A DNA stretch of 64,000 nt, taken from the NCBI GenBank assembly GCA_020091685.1, contig CM034603.1, positions 3,985,848 through 4,049,847 of the forward strand, written 5' to 3'. The DNA comes from Lutjanus erythropterus. Lineage: Eukaryota; Chordata; Actinopteri; Lutjaniformes; Lutjanidae. This document shows positions 25,601 through 36,733 of this stretch, in pieces (the stretch's first letter is position 1; each line of letters opens with the position of its first letter). The notes below the pieces were generated by a model. That model searched no databases and was not told the DNA's origin. It saw only the letters and a list, made by a program, of their open reading frames with translations. Position numbers and translations under genes: made by a program.

Positions 25601-28600
25601 ACAGCATAAAAGTATAGTGGTAGTCAAATCAAGGCAGCACCCATTCACCATAGTCACATGGCGGACATTTTATGCTGATGTCACACAAGTTGTGTAAACG
25701 TAGGGAATCTGACAAATTGTTATCATTTCACCATGTCCTGATTGATCAGGATTGAAAAGACAATGGATAGTGAAAATGTGGAGGGACATCAGGCTATTGT
25801 AGCTGGTGTGGCTAATGTTAGCATTCAGCCACATCATAGCTAATGTTACTGTTTGATAGTTTTACACGATAGGATAGAAATTAATTTTGAAATACATACA
25901 TTGAAATATAGACATTAATTTAAACTGGAAGTAAAACACAGTATTTGTAACCAAGCTTGCAATGTAGGCTAATGCTAACGTTAACTCTCTTGCTATTGTC
26001 ACCCAACCTCAGAAATTTCTGTGTAATGTCCAACACAGAACTTTGTACTTACTTTACTTAAGCACTTTAGGAGTGAGTGTTATGTGTGGCAGTAATGATG
26101 TTGGTAATATTAGCTAGGAAGTGGATGAATGCTAATGTTAGCTATCATGTAACAGGAGCGACATTAGAGCTTCCCACCCGGACTGTTCGGTCAGACGAAA
26201 ATGGCCGTCATGTGAATGTGGCGAATTGGCATCAAATGAAACATATGGATACCATGGATGTATTAATAAAACCTGAATACCGGACACAAAGATGGCGCCT
26301 GTTCAGTCCAACAAACCTGGCGTAAATGCCAAAAAAGTCAATAGATGTATGACATCTCTTGTATAATGGTGGTTAGTGGGGCTTTAGGCCGCAGTACTGG
26401 ACAAAATTTGAAGTAAGGCTGAATGGCAGCACGATATCTAGATCTTATTATACATCCATGGTGAGTATATTGGTGGCTTGCTTACACTTAACATCTGTGC
26501 AGTCGTTGTATTAGCTGTTTGGGGTGAATAAAGAGAAATTATGAACCTATTTGCTGCCCAAATGTTATAGCTTTAGAAGTGTTAGCATATAGTCAAGAGT
26601 TTGTTTTTTTGATTGCTACAACCTGGTCAAACTCTGCCGGCTCTGTGGCTCTGCTGTTTTAGCTAAATAACTTGAGCACTTCTGAAGAATCAGATCTTCT
26701 GATCCTAATGTCTAGTGAAGATTTCTACATATTTTTATGTCCTGTCTTGATTCCTAAAAAGAGATTTATTGTATTGTATTTTTGCTGCATATATTTATGA
26801 ATTGAGCAATGCTTATAAAGCTTTTATTTGTAAAAGGTTTATAATATATTGTGTCAGAATGACTATTTGAAGTCTGCCATGTTTTTTAGAAGATGACTTT
26901 TGTGTGTGGTGTGTGCATGTGTGTATGAGTGTTTTATAGTAATCCATCCTCTTATTTTAGTTTGGCTTCTGTAGCTCCAGGACGAGCTCGCTCACTGGTT
27001 TCCCTAACAAACTCAACCTGACTCGGCTGTGGAATGACGGTGCATTCAAGTCAACTCAGAAATGGGATGATTTTAACTGCCAGGGTGAAGTAATACCAGG
27101 AGAGCGGAATGCTAACAGCAGCAGTTTCAGTTTAGCATCACTATATTTTGATTGTGCTATAAGCTTTGATGTGTTTGCACTACTGTGTTACAGTATAAAA
27201 TATACAAAGGATTGAACTACCTACGTAGCGAACTAGCCTACATTTGAGCTATGAGTCACTGTGCAACCTGAAGCTGTGTCTATATGATGTAGCCTGTATC
27301 TGTTTTTTCTGCCCTAAATATCGAGAGGCTAGGTTTGATTTTGTTTAAGACTATCTTGATACAACACTCAATTTCATATACACTGAAAGAGTTGTTGGTT
27401 GCTTTTCCCTCCTCTTTATACTGGCTGTAAATGATCCTACTCCAGTGCAACTACACTGTAAGTGATTTGGCACAAAATATCCTCATTCTTTGAAAAAAAT
27501 GCTTAGTTCAGCTTCAGCTGAAATGAGGTGTCAGCAGTTTGACTCAGCTGAATCAAGAGGTTATCTCTGTACAGGCAAAGGTATGTTCTCCTCACCTAAA
27601 CCCAACCTTACAGTCTCTTTTCACCCAGCTGTATTGTTTCCACTGAAATTTTGCTGTCAGATATGAGTATTGCAAGATTGAGGATGAAGCAAGCAGGAGT
27701 TTGTTGGGAAGCTTTCTCGAAGTTATAACTTTGCATTTCAAAATATATAATGACATTGGATTGTAAAGTAATGACAAACTTTGTCATAATAATGACTCAC
27801 TTATCTTGAAGTAATGACTTAGTATCTCAAAATTATGGCTTAGTATCTTGAAATAATGAGTTTGTCATTATAATGGTGTTTTTTGCGGAAATGGGTTTCC
27901 ACAGGAAACAGTCCTTTTTTCCCACATATACAACAAAGATGCTTCTCAGATATGCACTCAGTTGCTGCTAGAGCTTGGACCATTGCTGACCAGATGCCTA
28001 GAAATAGAGCAAAATAGTATACATGTAACTCTACAATTTCATGTATACTGTTCCTGTGCAGTATTTATGCACAGAGGTAAAACTTTTTGAAACTCTATCG
28101 CAGCAATAAACTACACGTTACATGTGAATGGAAGCTCATTGTTGACTGTAACTTGAAGAGGGGACTGCCCATTGTTCCGATGGCCCATTATTCTGAAACA
28201 GTAGTCCTAAAAATGTCCCATTGGACTGTAAATCCATTTGTCAGATAGGCTGTTATCCTGAAAACCATTGCTCTGAAGACCCATCGGTCCAACAGCCAAA
28301 TCAAATCGATATCTCCCAGGGTGTCATGCCATTGCTTTGATGGCCCCAAAAGTTCAAGAAATCCTTCAAGAAGAAATCCTTAAAACAGTCCAATTCTCTG
28401 AAGGTCCATTGCTTCAAAAATACACACTCTGCAATGGTTAGTTTGGGTCAGGATTGGGGTTTGATCAGCCTACATCTAATGGCTTGGGCGATTGGGGCAT
28501 GCACCAACTGAGATGAAATGTTCGGTGTAAGGCCAGGAAGATAGCCTAATAAGGGCAAAACCCCTTCAGCACCATGGATTGGGCTGGTAGTCACTGAACT

Positions 28601-31600
28601 AATAACTGCACTGCAGATGGAGAGTATGTGGGTGGTCGGAACAATGACATGGCACCCTGGAAGATACCAACTTGATTTGGCTTTTGAAGCAATGGGCCTT
28701 CAGAGCAATGGACATTTGTTTTCAGGATAACAGACTATCTGACAAATGGGGTTACAGTCCAATGGGACATTTCCTGAACCCTCATATTAGCTTCAGCTGA
28801 TTTTTGGAACACATTTTTGCACAGAATTGTTTTTGTCCTTCATCTTTTCTCGTGTATTCTCATAGGAGGGGATCCCATCAGGGCCAGTATGGAGATGAGG
28901 ATGTGAGTATTAAGATAGACTTGGAAAAAAAATCTGAACATTTTTTAAGAACAAAAATCTCGGAGCTGTGATGTCATATGAGAGTCTGAGATGTATTGAA
29001 TGCACAATAATAACCGCTATGTCAAAAGCAGGGCAGCTTTAATGTTGAGCATGTCATTATGTTACTGTTAGATATACTGTATGATAGCACATATTACACA
29101 CTACTGTACACTCAGTGTTTGCCCTGTGATTTCATTGTAGTTGCGGTGTTGTATCCACATTCATACCTGGTTTGGCTTTTCAGCCACGTCAGCTTTAACT
29201 ATCTAAGACACCTTTTAACTCAGCAACACTACTTTAAGTTAAGAGAAAAAAGTCATGAAGTTCTTTAACATTTCTGATTGTGTTCATGCCACTTCTCAAT
29301 GAATACACAGGTAACACTGGGTGACACCACACGCTACTTGCTAGAATATTCTGTATGGACTCATGTACACAGCTGTCTTCACTATTACAGCTTTTCCTCA
29401 CTAGTGTCATTTATTTATTCTGCTTCTGTTTATTTAGTTTATTTGCCTTGAGTTTCAGTCATTTAGTATTGCCAACTGAAAGGTCTGATGATGACATCTA
29501 CAATAAAGTGGGTGACTCCTGAAACCTACTGTGTGTCTGCACGCTTTGTTTCATTCAAACATTCTTTCATTCTTTCAAACATTCAAACATTCAAATCTTT
29601 CAGACTTCATTTTATTCAAGGCAGCATTGCAGTTTAGCTTCAGCTTGCAGCATTCACACCCGCAATTTCTTCAGAAATTGCTTTTCTAGTTTCCATTTGC
29701 TGTATTAACACCCATTCTTGAGAATTTAGATCAATCATGTCCTACCAAAGAAAAAAAAATATATAATACCAACACTCTCATTCCAGTTTTTTAAAATTAA
29801 TCTTTAAGGATTTATACATGAAATATATGTAATTTATGAAATGTTTGGTTTGCTTTAATTTTTTTTAAATTTCTAAACTTACTCTGTGTCAGAAAACAGC
29901 CTTGTCTAAAAATGATTTAATCGGGTATAGAAAGGGTTAGGAACGGTCCATACAGTTTTGATATGAATATAGTGACAGAATGATAGTGACAGATGTCAGA
30001 TGTCCTCCTCACTGGAATTTATACCCTTTGAGTTTAGGATGATACAGTGGGTGTGTGGGTCTTATATGTTTCTTAAAAAAACAAGCCCAAAACTGTGATA
30101 TAGAAAGTCTTTACTGACAAAGTAATGAATTTACACTCTGACAAACTCAAAAGACAAAAGCAAGATAACTCTTTACAAACCCCAACAGGTCAGGCACACA
30201 ATGTAATACTGCAATATAGACCTACAAGATTTTGAGTTTGTGTTTTAATGGAGTGTAACCATGATGTTGTGGAGGGAAAAAAAAAATCTTTTTCAAGTTG
30301 TACAGGGAAACATTAAGTTTACTAAACTGGTTGTGGATCATCTGAAGCAGCACCACCCATGGAAGGTCTTACCAGAATCAACTGGGCACTTAATGAGCAC
30401 TATAAGATGAAACATCCCAACAATAGACTATTTTACAATTTGTAACCAATGAGAAAGCTACATATGCATTTTTGCAAGGGAAGTATGGTGGACAACCACA
30501 GCTTATTAATGGGACGCTGCAAACACAATTAGTTTTGATTGCATCCTCAGTCCAGTCAACATGTTTGGTAGCTTGCAGATGTAGACACCACCGATTGCTC
30601 TGTGATCCTGTTGCAATTCTGAACAAATGAAATTAACCAGTGGAATATGGATTCTGATGTATTGTGTACACAACAACCAGACATTTTGGCAATGTTTTTG
30701 CTGGTAAAATGTTTAATTCAACATTTGCAGCTTGATCATTTGTCTGGATGACTGTAGGAGGCCGTTAATTCTGTTGCTGAAATGTGTGCACAGCTTTTCA
30801 GTGACATCAGCTGTTAAAAGGGTCTATATTTTTCTGTATTTATATTTTTGAATAAATGTTTTGCAATTTAAATAATGAAAACTGGACATAGTTTGACCTT
30901 TTTAGTGACAATAACAAATGACAAATAATATTTGTCAAGATCCTTCCAGAGACCCCCCAGAGGTTTGCTGTTGAGGCTTTTAGGGGGTCTCAAGTATCAA
31001 TCAAGCCGTCTCTGACTCTCTGAGACCCCTGTATTTTGCCCTATGGATTTTTTTTTTCATCTTTTATTTTTGGACAGTAGATTTTTTCAAACTTTCTTTA
31101 AGATTATTTGAAAAATCAATTATTGTGATTCCAAGACTACACCATGTGAAATACAACTATACAAAACCAATAAGAAGAATCAGTTAAAATATTTACCCTT
31201 AGAAATACCTCTATACAAATCAATGACCAAAATCACTTAAATCATGTACATGCAGGTAATGTGTGATTAATTAGTATATTCCTTAAGTGTCCAAGAGATA
31301 TAAGAGTATTCAGTTTTAGGTCAATTTCCCTACAGTGCATCACTATTGTTGAAGGTGTGCAGCCAAGATCAGAGTCACAAACAGCTATACTTTTAATAAG
31401 ACCTGAGGCATCTTGCCAACAGTAAATTTACAAAAGGATAATCAGGCATTTCCATCAACAAGATGACAATGGGTCAGATGTTTTAGGAATTACAAACAAA
31501 GAAGAGTGTAGTATGAAGGTTGCATCAAGAAGAGGAAAATGCAACATGTTCATTTTGGCAGATTGTCAACCTGCAGAGACAGCAGGTGAAGCAGAGACGT

Positions 31601-31654
31601 GCAGAGAGGAGGGACTCAGCTGAGAGGATCACTGGAATATGGAAGAGATTTTGA
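11131..31654 (+). CDS. misp-like: MISP/AKAP2-family cytoskeletal protein, 8 coding exons
   Basis: Coding exons with consistent phase: 11131-12156, 14726-14913, 17791-18000, 19568-20130, 21542-21633, 23394-23482, 28866-28902, 31562-31654. They give 765 residues; a short form stopping at 23486 gives 723. Landmarks: acidic Glu/Gly-rich region about residues 50-190; VDFLLARQQW (354-363), resembling the IDFLAARQQF block of MISP; ETAVEREIRL (443-452) then RRERGM, resembling the ETPIEREIRL block; NPFFKLRS (595-602) with an Arg/Glu coiled coil (about 610-645), as in AKAP2; and RRQNAMAQRWEA near the C terminus, matching the RHKNAMAERWES / RRKSALALRWEA tails. The ATG at 11131 has ACC before and G after it. 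Known family members bind and bundle actin, act at the cell cortex and spindle (MISP), or anchor PKA (AKAP2). I saw no convincing PKA RII-binding helix. Family assignment is firm; the exact paralog is not. Confidence 0.85.
13570..13672. repeat. (TA)n microsatellite with ATGT interruptions
   Basis: About 100 bp of alternating T and A with regularly spaced gt or ca steps, partly palindromic (tatatgtatacatatatgta). Confidence 0.95.
13699..13765 (+). mobile_element. internally deleted SINE remnant
   Basis: Contains 'ctaggttaattggtga' joined directly to 'cagcagccc' and 'ggaataagcggttacagaaa'. These are blocks found about 120 bp apart in the fuller SINE at 59205-59556. Confidence 0.7.
14914..17790. 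other. intron with a minisatellite and no exon
   Basis: AT-rich intron of the misp-like gene. Holds a tandem array at 15640-15920, a (CTAA)n patch at about 17205-17226, and an isolated 147-codon minus-strand open frame (16889-16446) without recognisable family. Confidence 0.5.
15640..15920. repeat. degenerate minisatellite, unit about 38-40 bp
   Basis: Units share 'tagttagcttgcaaacaatg' followed by 'taac' and T-rich sequence. Divergent copies start near 15747, 15786, 15820 and 15859. Confidence 0.7.
19203..19460. mobile_element. hAT-like MITE fragment (TAGGGCTGCAAC type)
   Basis: Begins with 'tagggctgcaac' and continues with sequence resembling the fuller copy at 49783-50104. It abuts the acceptor region of the exon at 19568. 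Confidence 0.5.
19568..20130 (+). CDS. misp-like: misp-like exon with NPFFKLRS and coiled coil
   Basis: The acceptor ends at 19567 (tgttctatgttcag) and the donor GTACGT is at 20131. The exon takes one base from the preceding AG-ending exon and leaves one for the next. It encodes a Pro/Ser/Arg-rich linker, two short related segments (NNVIILE and ANVIVVE), then NPFFKLRSLSSQSLVEQEIR and an Arg/Glu/Trp coiled coil with repeated EEEWRR units. The last part is what ties the gene to the AKAP2 C-terminal homology region. Confidence 0.88.
20403..20740. mobile_element. hAT-like repeat (TAGGGCTGGGCGATT type)
   Basis: Starts 'tagggctgggcgatt', a terminus seen widely in fish hAT-derived repeats. The right boundary is uncertain and no transposase frame is visible. 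Confidence 0.45.
20905..21470 (+). mobile_element. L1/Tx1-like LINE fragment
   Basis: Plus-strand frames resemble the ORF2 tail (VVHRAHMSKV-like, then FWSDVFHTLSNVLNKNLNPDP, with a cysteine-bearing TCTGCALA step). It is broken by frameshifts and ends with a T-rich/A-rich tail near 21460. It lies in the intron just before the exon at 21542. Confidence 0.65.
22292..22912. mobile_element. hAT-like non-autonomous element, copy 2
   Basis: Shares 'ggccacatgcagctcttt' at the left and 'gttgcggctgcagacag' plus 'aatggctcttttgat' at the right with copy 1 at 13266-13918. Confidence 0.65.
23394..23486 (+). CDS. misp-like: misp-like RWEA-motif exon with stop inside splice donor
   Basis: The acceptor ends at 23393 after a C-rich tract. 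The phase-0 frame reads SVPRRQNAMAQRWEASLLAN, then QKKE and TGA at 23484-23486. This matches the conserved C terminus of MISP and AKAP2. The longest open frame here (from 23288) is a different frame and is not the product. A GTGAGC donor begins at 23483 and overlaps the stop codon. If used, the gene continues into 28866-28902 and 31562-31654; if not, the protein ends here. Confidence 0.82.
   Translation, partial: FPPSLSSVPRRQNAMAQRWEASLLANQKKE
24420..25138. repeat. tandem GGTTCT/AGAACC palindrome array
   Basis: At least five units of about 56-60 bp (near 24624, 24684, 24743, 24802 and 24858). Each holds 'gggttctagataaaacc' and a 'gtagaacc' step, so every unit contains complementary GGTTCT and AGAACC hexamers. 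The edges are more diverged. Confidence 0.8.
25140..28190. other. intronic/intergenic stretch, no supported exon
   Basis: No exon here passes both splice and homology checks. It lies in the candidate 5.4 kb intron between 23482 and 28866. An 82-codon open frame at 26077-26325 and a short open stretch at 26962 are unsupported. Confidence 0.45.
28200..28790. mobile_element. foldback element with long inverted ends
   Basis: About 125-130 bp at each end are inverted copies. 'aatgtcccattggactgtaa' near 28208 is mirrored near 28770, with 'tgtcagata.gctgttatcctgaaaac' and 'agccaaatcaa' following in both arms. The central 300 bp has no frame. Confidence 0.75.
28866..31654 (+). CDS. misp-like: two candidate 3' exons of the misp-like gene
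   Basis: Exon 28866-28902 (37 nt) has a strong pyrimidine tract, a TAG acceptor and a consensus GTGAGT donor. Exon 31562-31654 follows a CATTTTGGCAG acceptor and ends in TGA. Joined to the GTGAGC donor at 23483, all three junctions keep one frame. The added tail of about 43 residues reads RGSHQGQYGDED, then IVNLQRQQVKQRRAERRDSA, then ERITGIWKRF. It is highly basic and probably helical. I know of no such tail in MISP or AKAP2, so this rests on splice signals and phase only. Confidence 0.5.
29712..29945 (-). mobile_element. TIR element copy C (partial)
   Basis: Contains 'attcttgagaatttagat', 'atcatgtcctacc' and 'taataccaacactct', matching the start of the copy at 62490. Confidence 0.55.
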
Positions 31655-31934
31655 TACAAGAAGGCAGCAGTGGAGGCTGATCAGCAGGCTGACGATGATG
31701 AACTGGTCAGTGTGGTCAGGCTACTGAAGGCTCCTGTGTGTCAGATGGATCAGCCGTCCTCCTTCACTCCTCTGTACCTGACACACACACACAGCGACAC
31801 ACATCACACCGTCATCAGCAAAACATTACACTGTACAGTTTGAGTTTCATGTTGACTGAAAATGTGCCCAGCTCAAAGGCAAAATGGTGAAAACAGAAAT
31901 GATTTCAGGAATTCTACATTCTGAACATCAGAGG

Positions 31935-32415
31935 TGTAGACTCAAGTGACTTGGACAAATTGTATGACTTTATACTTGACTTGACAAAATTAACCAATAT
32001 ACACAAATGACTGAACCCCAGTGATTCGTGAATTCACCTGGACTTGAGTTTTTTGACTTGAAAATACTTGATGGCTTCCCCCAAGCCCAAAGCTGAACAA
32101 GTATGTCATTTATAAAGTGTGGCACAGATCACTTTATTGCTCATTTTCTGAATCAACTGAAAGATAGATAGAGATAGATCATTTTGTTCATGTATAAAAA
32201 ACTATGAAGTGGTCAACAAAAGAAAAAAGTGTAGCCTGCAAAATGTGTAGGTCGAAAATTACAGGCAGAGACGCAACAAATTCCCAAGTCATTTGACATT
32301 TGAAGTTGCATAAAAAATGGTAAGTTTATGACTTGTTTAGGACTTGAAACTCAAAGTTTAGGACTTACGACTTGACTTTGGGCTTGGGTGCAAAGACTTG
32401 ACCATGAAATAGTGC
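31935..32415 (+). mobile_element. hAT remnant with BED-type zinc finger relic
   Basis: At about 32230-32312 a plus-strand frame reads SVACKMCRSKITGRDATNSQ, then a stop, then HLKLH. This is the CxxC...HxxxH layout of a BED zinc finger of hAT transposases. The flanks carry repeated 'gacttg' sequence of the kind seen at hAT ends. Confidence 0.55.
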
Positions 32416-32874
32416 TGTTGAACTACAAAAGCAAAACAACCATAATCCAAAGTGATGATGCATAGAAAAGAGAAAAAGGTTGCTGAAAATTATATATTTA
32501 CTTATAGAGTATGTAGTATATTTTATATTCTCATATACTAAATAACTTTATTTGTGGAGTATTTTAAATGAGAAGACAATCATTAGAATGAAACATTACA
32601 ATGCACTCTGAATTCTATCCTGTAGGGAATTACGTTTCCTACCTGACACAAATTAATATTGTGATTTATTTTTTTCTCATGCCTGGCACAAAGTTTGACT
32701 TTATTCTCAATATTTCAACATTGTTCCCAAAATGTAAAACATCTTGTTCCCTTTGTGCCTGGCCCTGATGCTCATCCGTACAGACTGATGTATGAATGTT
32801 CATTCTTAATGTTGGAAATAGCAGTTGACAAAAAAAAGAAAAAAATCAAATCAAGGTCCACATAAGAAATTGTT

Positions 32875-33068
32875 CTGAAGCTTTCCACCATTTCATATGG
32901 CCTTCATCAGCAGATGAAATTTACTGTGTTCTCTTGGAACTGCATGTGCTAAAACTTTTCATTATTTTGAGCTTACAGTTCAGTCTTGTCTTAGAAACTG
33001 CATTTGAAAAAACAAATCCATCTGCTGATGAAGACCATGTGATTCTGCTTGAAAGCTCCAGAACAAAC
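32875..33068. repeat. inverted repeat pair
   Basis: 'ttctgaagctttccaccatt' plus 'catatggccttcatcagcag' on the left is mirrored by 'ctgctgatgaagaccatgtg' and 'gaaagctccagaac' on the right. Arms are about 45 bp, about 100 bp apart. Confidence 0.65.
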
Positions 33069-33339
33069 AAATAAATAGTCCTTGAGTTGAGATCACTTTC
33101 TCAGCTATGCAAAGATTGTCTTTTGTCTTTGACATTCCTGGAGGTGGTCGTAGTGGTGGTGTTAATGTAACCTGTGGACTGATTCTGTCCGGCAGCCGTA
33201 ACAATAACAATGTTACCACTGTGTCCAGTGACTAATGAATGTTGGCTGTCTGCCAGGGCCAATGACTTGAGAACAGTCAGTAATGTCATTGGACCTGATG
33301 CTGTCAGCTAAAGGATGGAACCTGTACACGCACACACAC

Positions 33340-34560
33340 ACACACACACACAGCCGTGTTTCCATCACCTCAAAGGACAGTACATTGACTTCCATTCAGT
33401 CCCTGAATATTTACAAGTAACACTTCAATTTTCAGGTCCCATAATTTCATGGTAAATAGGTGGTAATTGCCAAAGTAGTGTTTGAAATTTCTTAGAAATT
33501 ACCTACAAATGACCCACAAATTCCATGATGAAGTATGTGATAATTACCAAGCATCCTTTTCATATAGTTGGTGGTAAATACAAAGCAACATACTAGAAAT
33601 TTCTCTGAATTTACCCACAAATTACCTCCAAATTTCATGTCAACTATGTGATAATTTGCAAGTGTCATTTTCATGCAAGTAGGTGGTAATTACATTTGCT
33701 TATTTAGAAATAGTGCAATGTAATTATTAAATAATACAGGGGCATTTTTTTAATGGGATAATTTCAGTTACTTCCTTATTATCACATATTAACCAAAAGA
33801 AATGGGGGTAAATTTGCAGTTAATGTCAAAGAAAGCAAATAGTAATTCCCACCTACATGCTTGAAAACTACATTCTCAAATCATCACATACTTGGGGATA
33901 ATTTACCAATAAATTCAGAGAAATTTCAAATATGTTGCTTCATAATTTCTACCCACTACATGAAAATGGTACTTACTAATTATCACATAAGTAATGGTTA
34001 AGGTTATATAAATAATAAATGTAAGTCAATGTGATATCCTCTGGAAACATGACTGTGTGCGTGTGACATGTATTACTTGCACATAAACCTGTTAATCAAC
34101 TCACATTGTGGGGACTTTTCTTCTTTTTGGGAACCAAACAAAAGTCCACATAACAAATCCTAACATTTTAGAGTGAAGACTTTGTTGAAGGTTAGGGTAA
34201 CATACAGGGCAGTGGTTAAGGTTGGGGTAAGTCAGTAATGCTTCAATTTCCAGGTCCCATAATTTCATCATAAATACATGGTAATTACCAAATAATATAT
34301 TTAAAATTTCTTCAAAATTACCCCAATATACCTCCATATTACCCTGTCCTTGAACAAAGTCTAAAATTTTAGAATTTTGTATGTGGACATTCATCACCAT
34401 CACATTGATTTACATTCATTTCCTAGACTTATGCTAACCTTAAACAAGTTCATCATCCTAAATTTTAATGGGTTATGTTCCGGGGACTTGACTTTTCTCC
34501 CCAAAAGGACGGTGGGTCCCCACAACGGAACCGTGTAAATAGGTTTGTGTCCCCACTGCG
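33340..34560. mobile_element. nested MITE composite
   Basis: Arms at about 33525-33720 and 33815-34000 are inverted copies (tatgtgataatt.gcaagt... and its complement). A further direct copy of 'caggtcccataatttcat' occurs near 33435 and 34252. Outer 'cattgtggggac' (34104) and 'ggtccccacaac' (34515) form a second inverted pair. Confidence 0.6.
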
Positions 34561-34569
34561 TGAGTAATA

Positions 34570-36720
34570 CCTGCCACACACAGAGTGGTATGAGATGACA
34601 TCAGTGTCAATATAAACTAACAGACTGATGTCCAGCATGACTCTGTGGGGGACATCTGAGCTGATTCACATCATACAGGATTAATGTCACACACACACAC
34701 ACACGTACACAAAGTGCAGTGCTGTCATGAGGATTAGACACAGAGCAAGCTGTTAACATCCATCAGTAACAAAGGTTTATTAGCGTCATCATCATTATAC
34801 ATGCTCATCATCCGGCATATTGCAGACAAACACACTGTATGTACAGTTCAAACATTTCATGTTAGTATAAAAATGTGGAAAGCATCAGCAGCTGGGAAAA
34901 AGTTTAAAATGTCAAATTTGAAGTTCTTTACAAAAGTTGTCAGGCATGACATGCTTTCTACTTGAATTATGATACAGTAAGATATTTTTAATCTGTAAAA
35001 CATAATCACTGAAAACCAAATGTTTCATGTTTCTACAATCATTTTTAAGTTTGTACTGTGTCACATGGGTGCAGGTTTGACACTGTTGATCCAACATTTC
35101 TATTTAGAGAAACTAAAATAAATCCTGTGTCATACCTCAGACCCTATTTAATGAAGACCTCGATTTTTATACCAAGTCAAAACGATGATCAGAACTGTCA
35201 CACCCGTATTCAGTTATTGGTCTACCATCTCCCAGTATTAGTCAGTTTAAATGAATTTGCGTTTATTATTCTGGGTATCACTAAGGGTCTGAAACCTACT
35301 TTGGAAACCAGTAGACTACAGTGCACAGACCTATATAATACTAAAAAAGCACTTGTTTAAAAACATTGTTGAGCTCATCAAATTCCGTATAGCTTCAGCT
35401 GGAATACTGCAGAGTTTTTCATTATCTCTAAGCCCAGCAATGCTGTCAGTCTTGAATAGCTGCTATTATTATGAACTAGGGCACATCAGCATCTTTACAC
35501 CAGCAGAGGGAGCTACAGGACAGCAGCTCACTGTGTGTTAAACCTAACTCTATCAGTTATACACATTTACTCAGGTCCTCCTCATAATGTGTAATCACTT
35601 AAGATAATATTCTATTCTTAAATACTCTAGTTAACTATTTGCATATCATATTGTACATATGCATTAATTCATTAAAAGTATATGTATTATTTGAAAGTCA
35701 TTTAGATAGCAGACAAGTGCGTTGTCCAGCGCGTGGTTTACAAAACTCTTGTGGATGTTTTATTTTTTTTATCTGTAGTGAAGCACTGAATTCAAGCTCA
35801 TAGTAAATGTTCTCTTCCAAAGATGAACACTTTGCATGTTTTTAGTGCCACATTTCTGGTCTGCTGGGATGAACATTTGATACTGAAATGATTAGTACTT
35901 GGATATTGCGTTTACGATGCATTAATAGATATTTTTGACCAACTGGTGGCAGAACATCTCCATGACAAGCTGTCAGATACAATTATCACCTTATAAAGTC
36001 GTTAGGCTAATATATTAGCAAACAACTGCAGATTTCCACATCCAGCAAAGGGTTGATCTCCCTGTCTTCTTCTTTCTCTCTTAACCAAACCACTCACGGC
36101 AGATGGACACCCACCCAGAGCCTGGTTCTGCTTTAGGTTTCTAATGTTATGTTTCTATGTTAAAAGTTTTTTTATTTCCATTGTCATCTAGTACTTGCTC
36201 ACTGTGCTAACTGTTTGGTTTCTGGACATGACCCTGACTTGACTCTACCCACTCTTGAGAAAAATATCTAGCTGTAAATGCTCCACTACGTTCACCAGCT
36301 AGTCTTTACCTCTGTCCATCTGCTGTTTGACGCTGGACAGGTAGTGTGCAGTGGGTTTATCAGTTTCCTCACTGAAAACAGCTGCCTGCTAGACAAGGTT
36401 AATGACAGGAGTTAGACTTATACCTTGGGCACGCTACATTACTTTCAAAGTTATCAGATTTATGCCTTCTTCACACTGCACAACTCTGGTTTGCACACTA
36501 CATGACTGATCAGCAACAGGGAATCACATTTTACAAGATATTTCACCTGAGAACTCTGGAACATGTCTGTCTGCTCTCCAAACAACTTTCTGTCATGAAA
36601 ACACACACAAGAAGTCATGTTAGATTATGAATACTGAAGCATCAGGGCGTACTATGTTATTGCTGCAGCTGCTGAAGTTGGAGCTAATTTGAACTACTTT
36701 ATAACTTTAGAACTACTACA
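34570..36720. other. intergenic gap between convergent genes
   Basis: Short CA runs and AT-rich sequence. No exon with supported splice sites on either strand. Confidence 0.45.
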
Positions 36721-36727
36721 TTACTCA

Positions 36728-36733
36728 TTTATT
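36728..36733 (-). terminator. candidate poly(A) signal for the palmd-like gene
   Basis: AATAAA on the minus strand, about 570 nt downstream of the palmd-like stop codon. No competing canonical signal was noticed closer to the stop. The UTR between them overlaps a probable interspersed repeat, so the true end could differ. Confidence 0.35.

Noticed and set aside
26962-27110. Open stretch after a ttattttag acceptor (FGFCSSRTSS...)
   Set aside because: No donor in a useful phase, and the downstream part resembles interspersed repeat sequence. Including it would break the in-frame 23482-28866 join.
31730-31790. Candidate minus-strand last exon ending YRGVKEDG and a stop after a gtgtgtcag acceptor
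   Set aside because: No upstream minus-strand exons with compatible phase were found before the palmd-like gene, and the acceptor lies in a CA repeat. The plus-strand exon at 31562-31654 explains nearby coding character better.
33492-34403. Two similar minus-strand frames (60 and 100 codons) sharing GNYH-like motifs
   Set aside because: Their similarity reflects repeated copies of a MITE, not a gene family.
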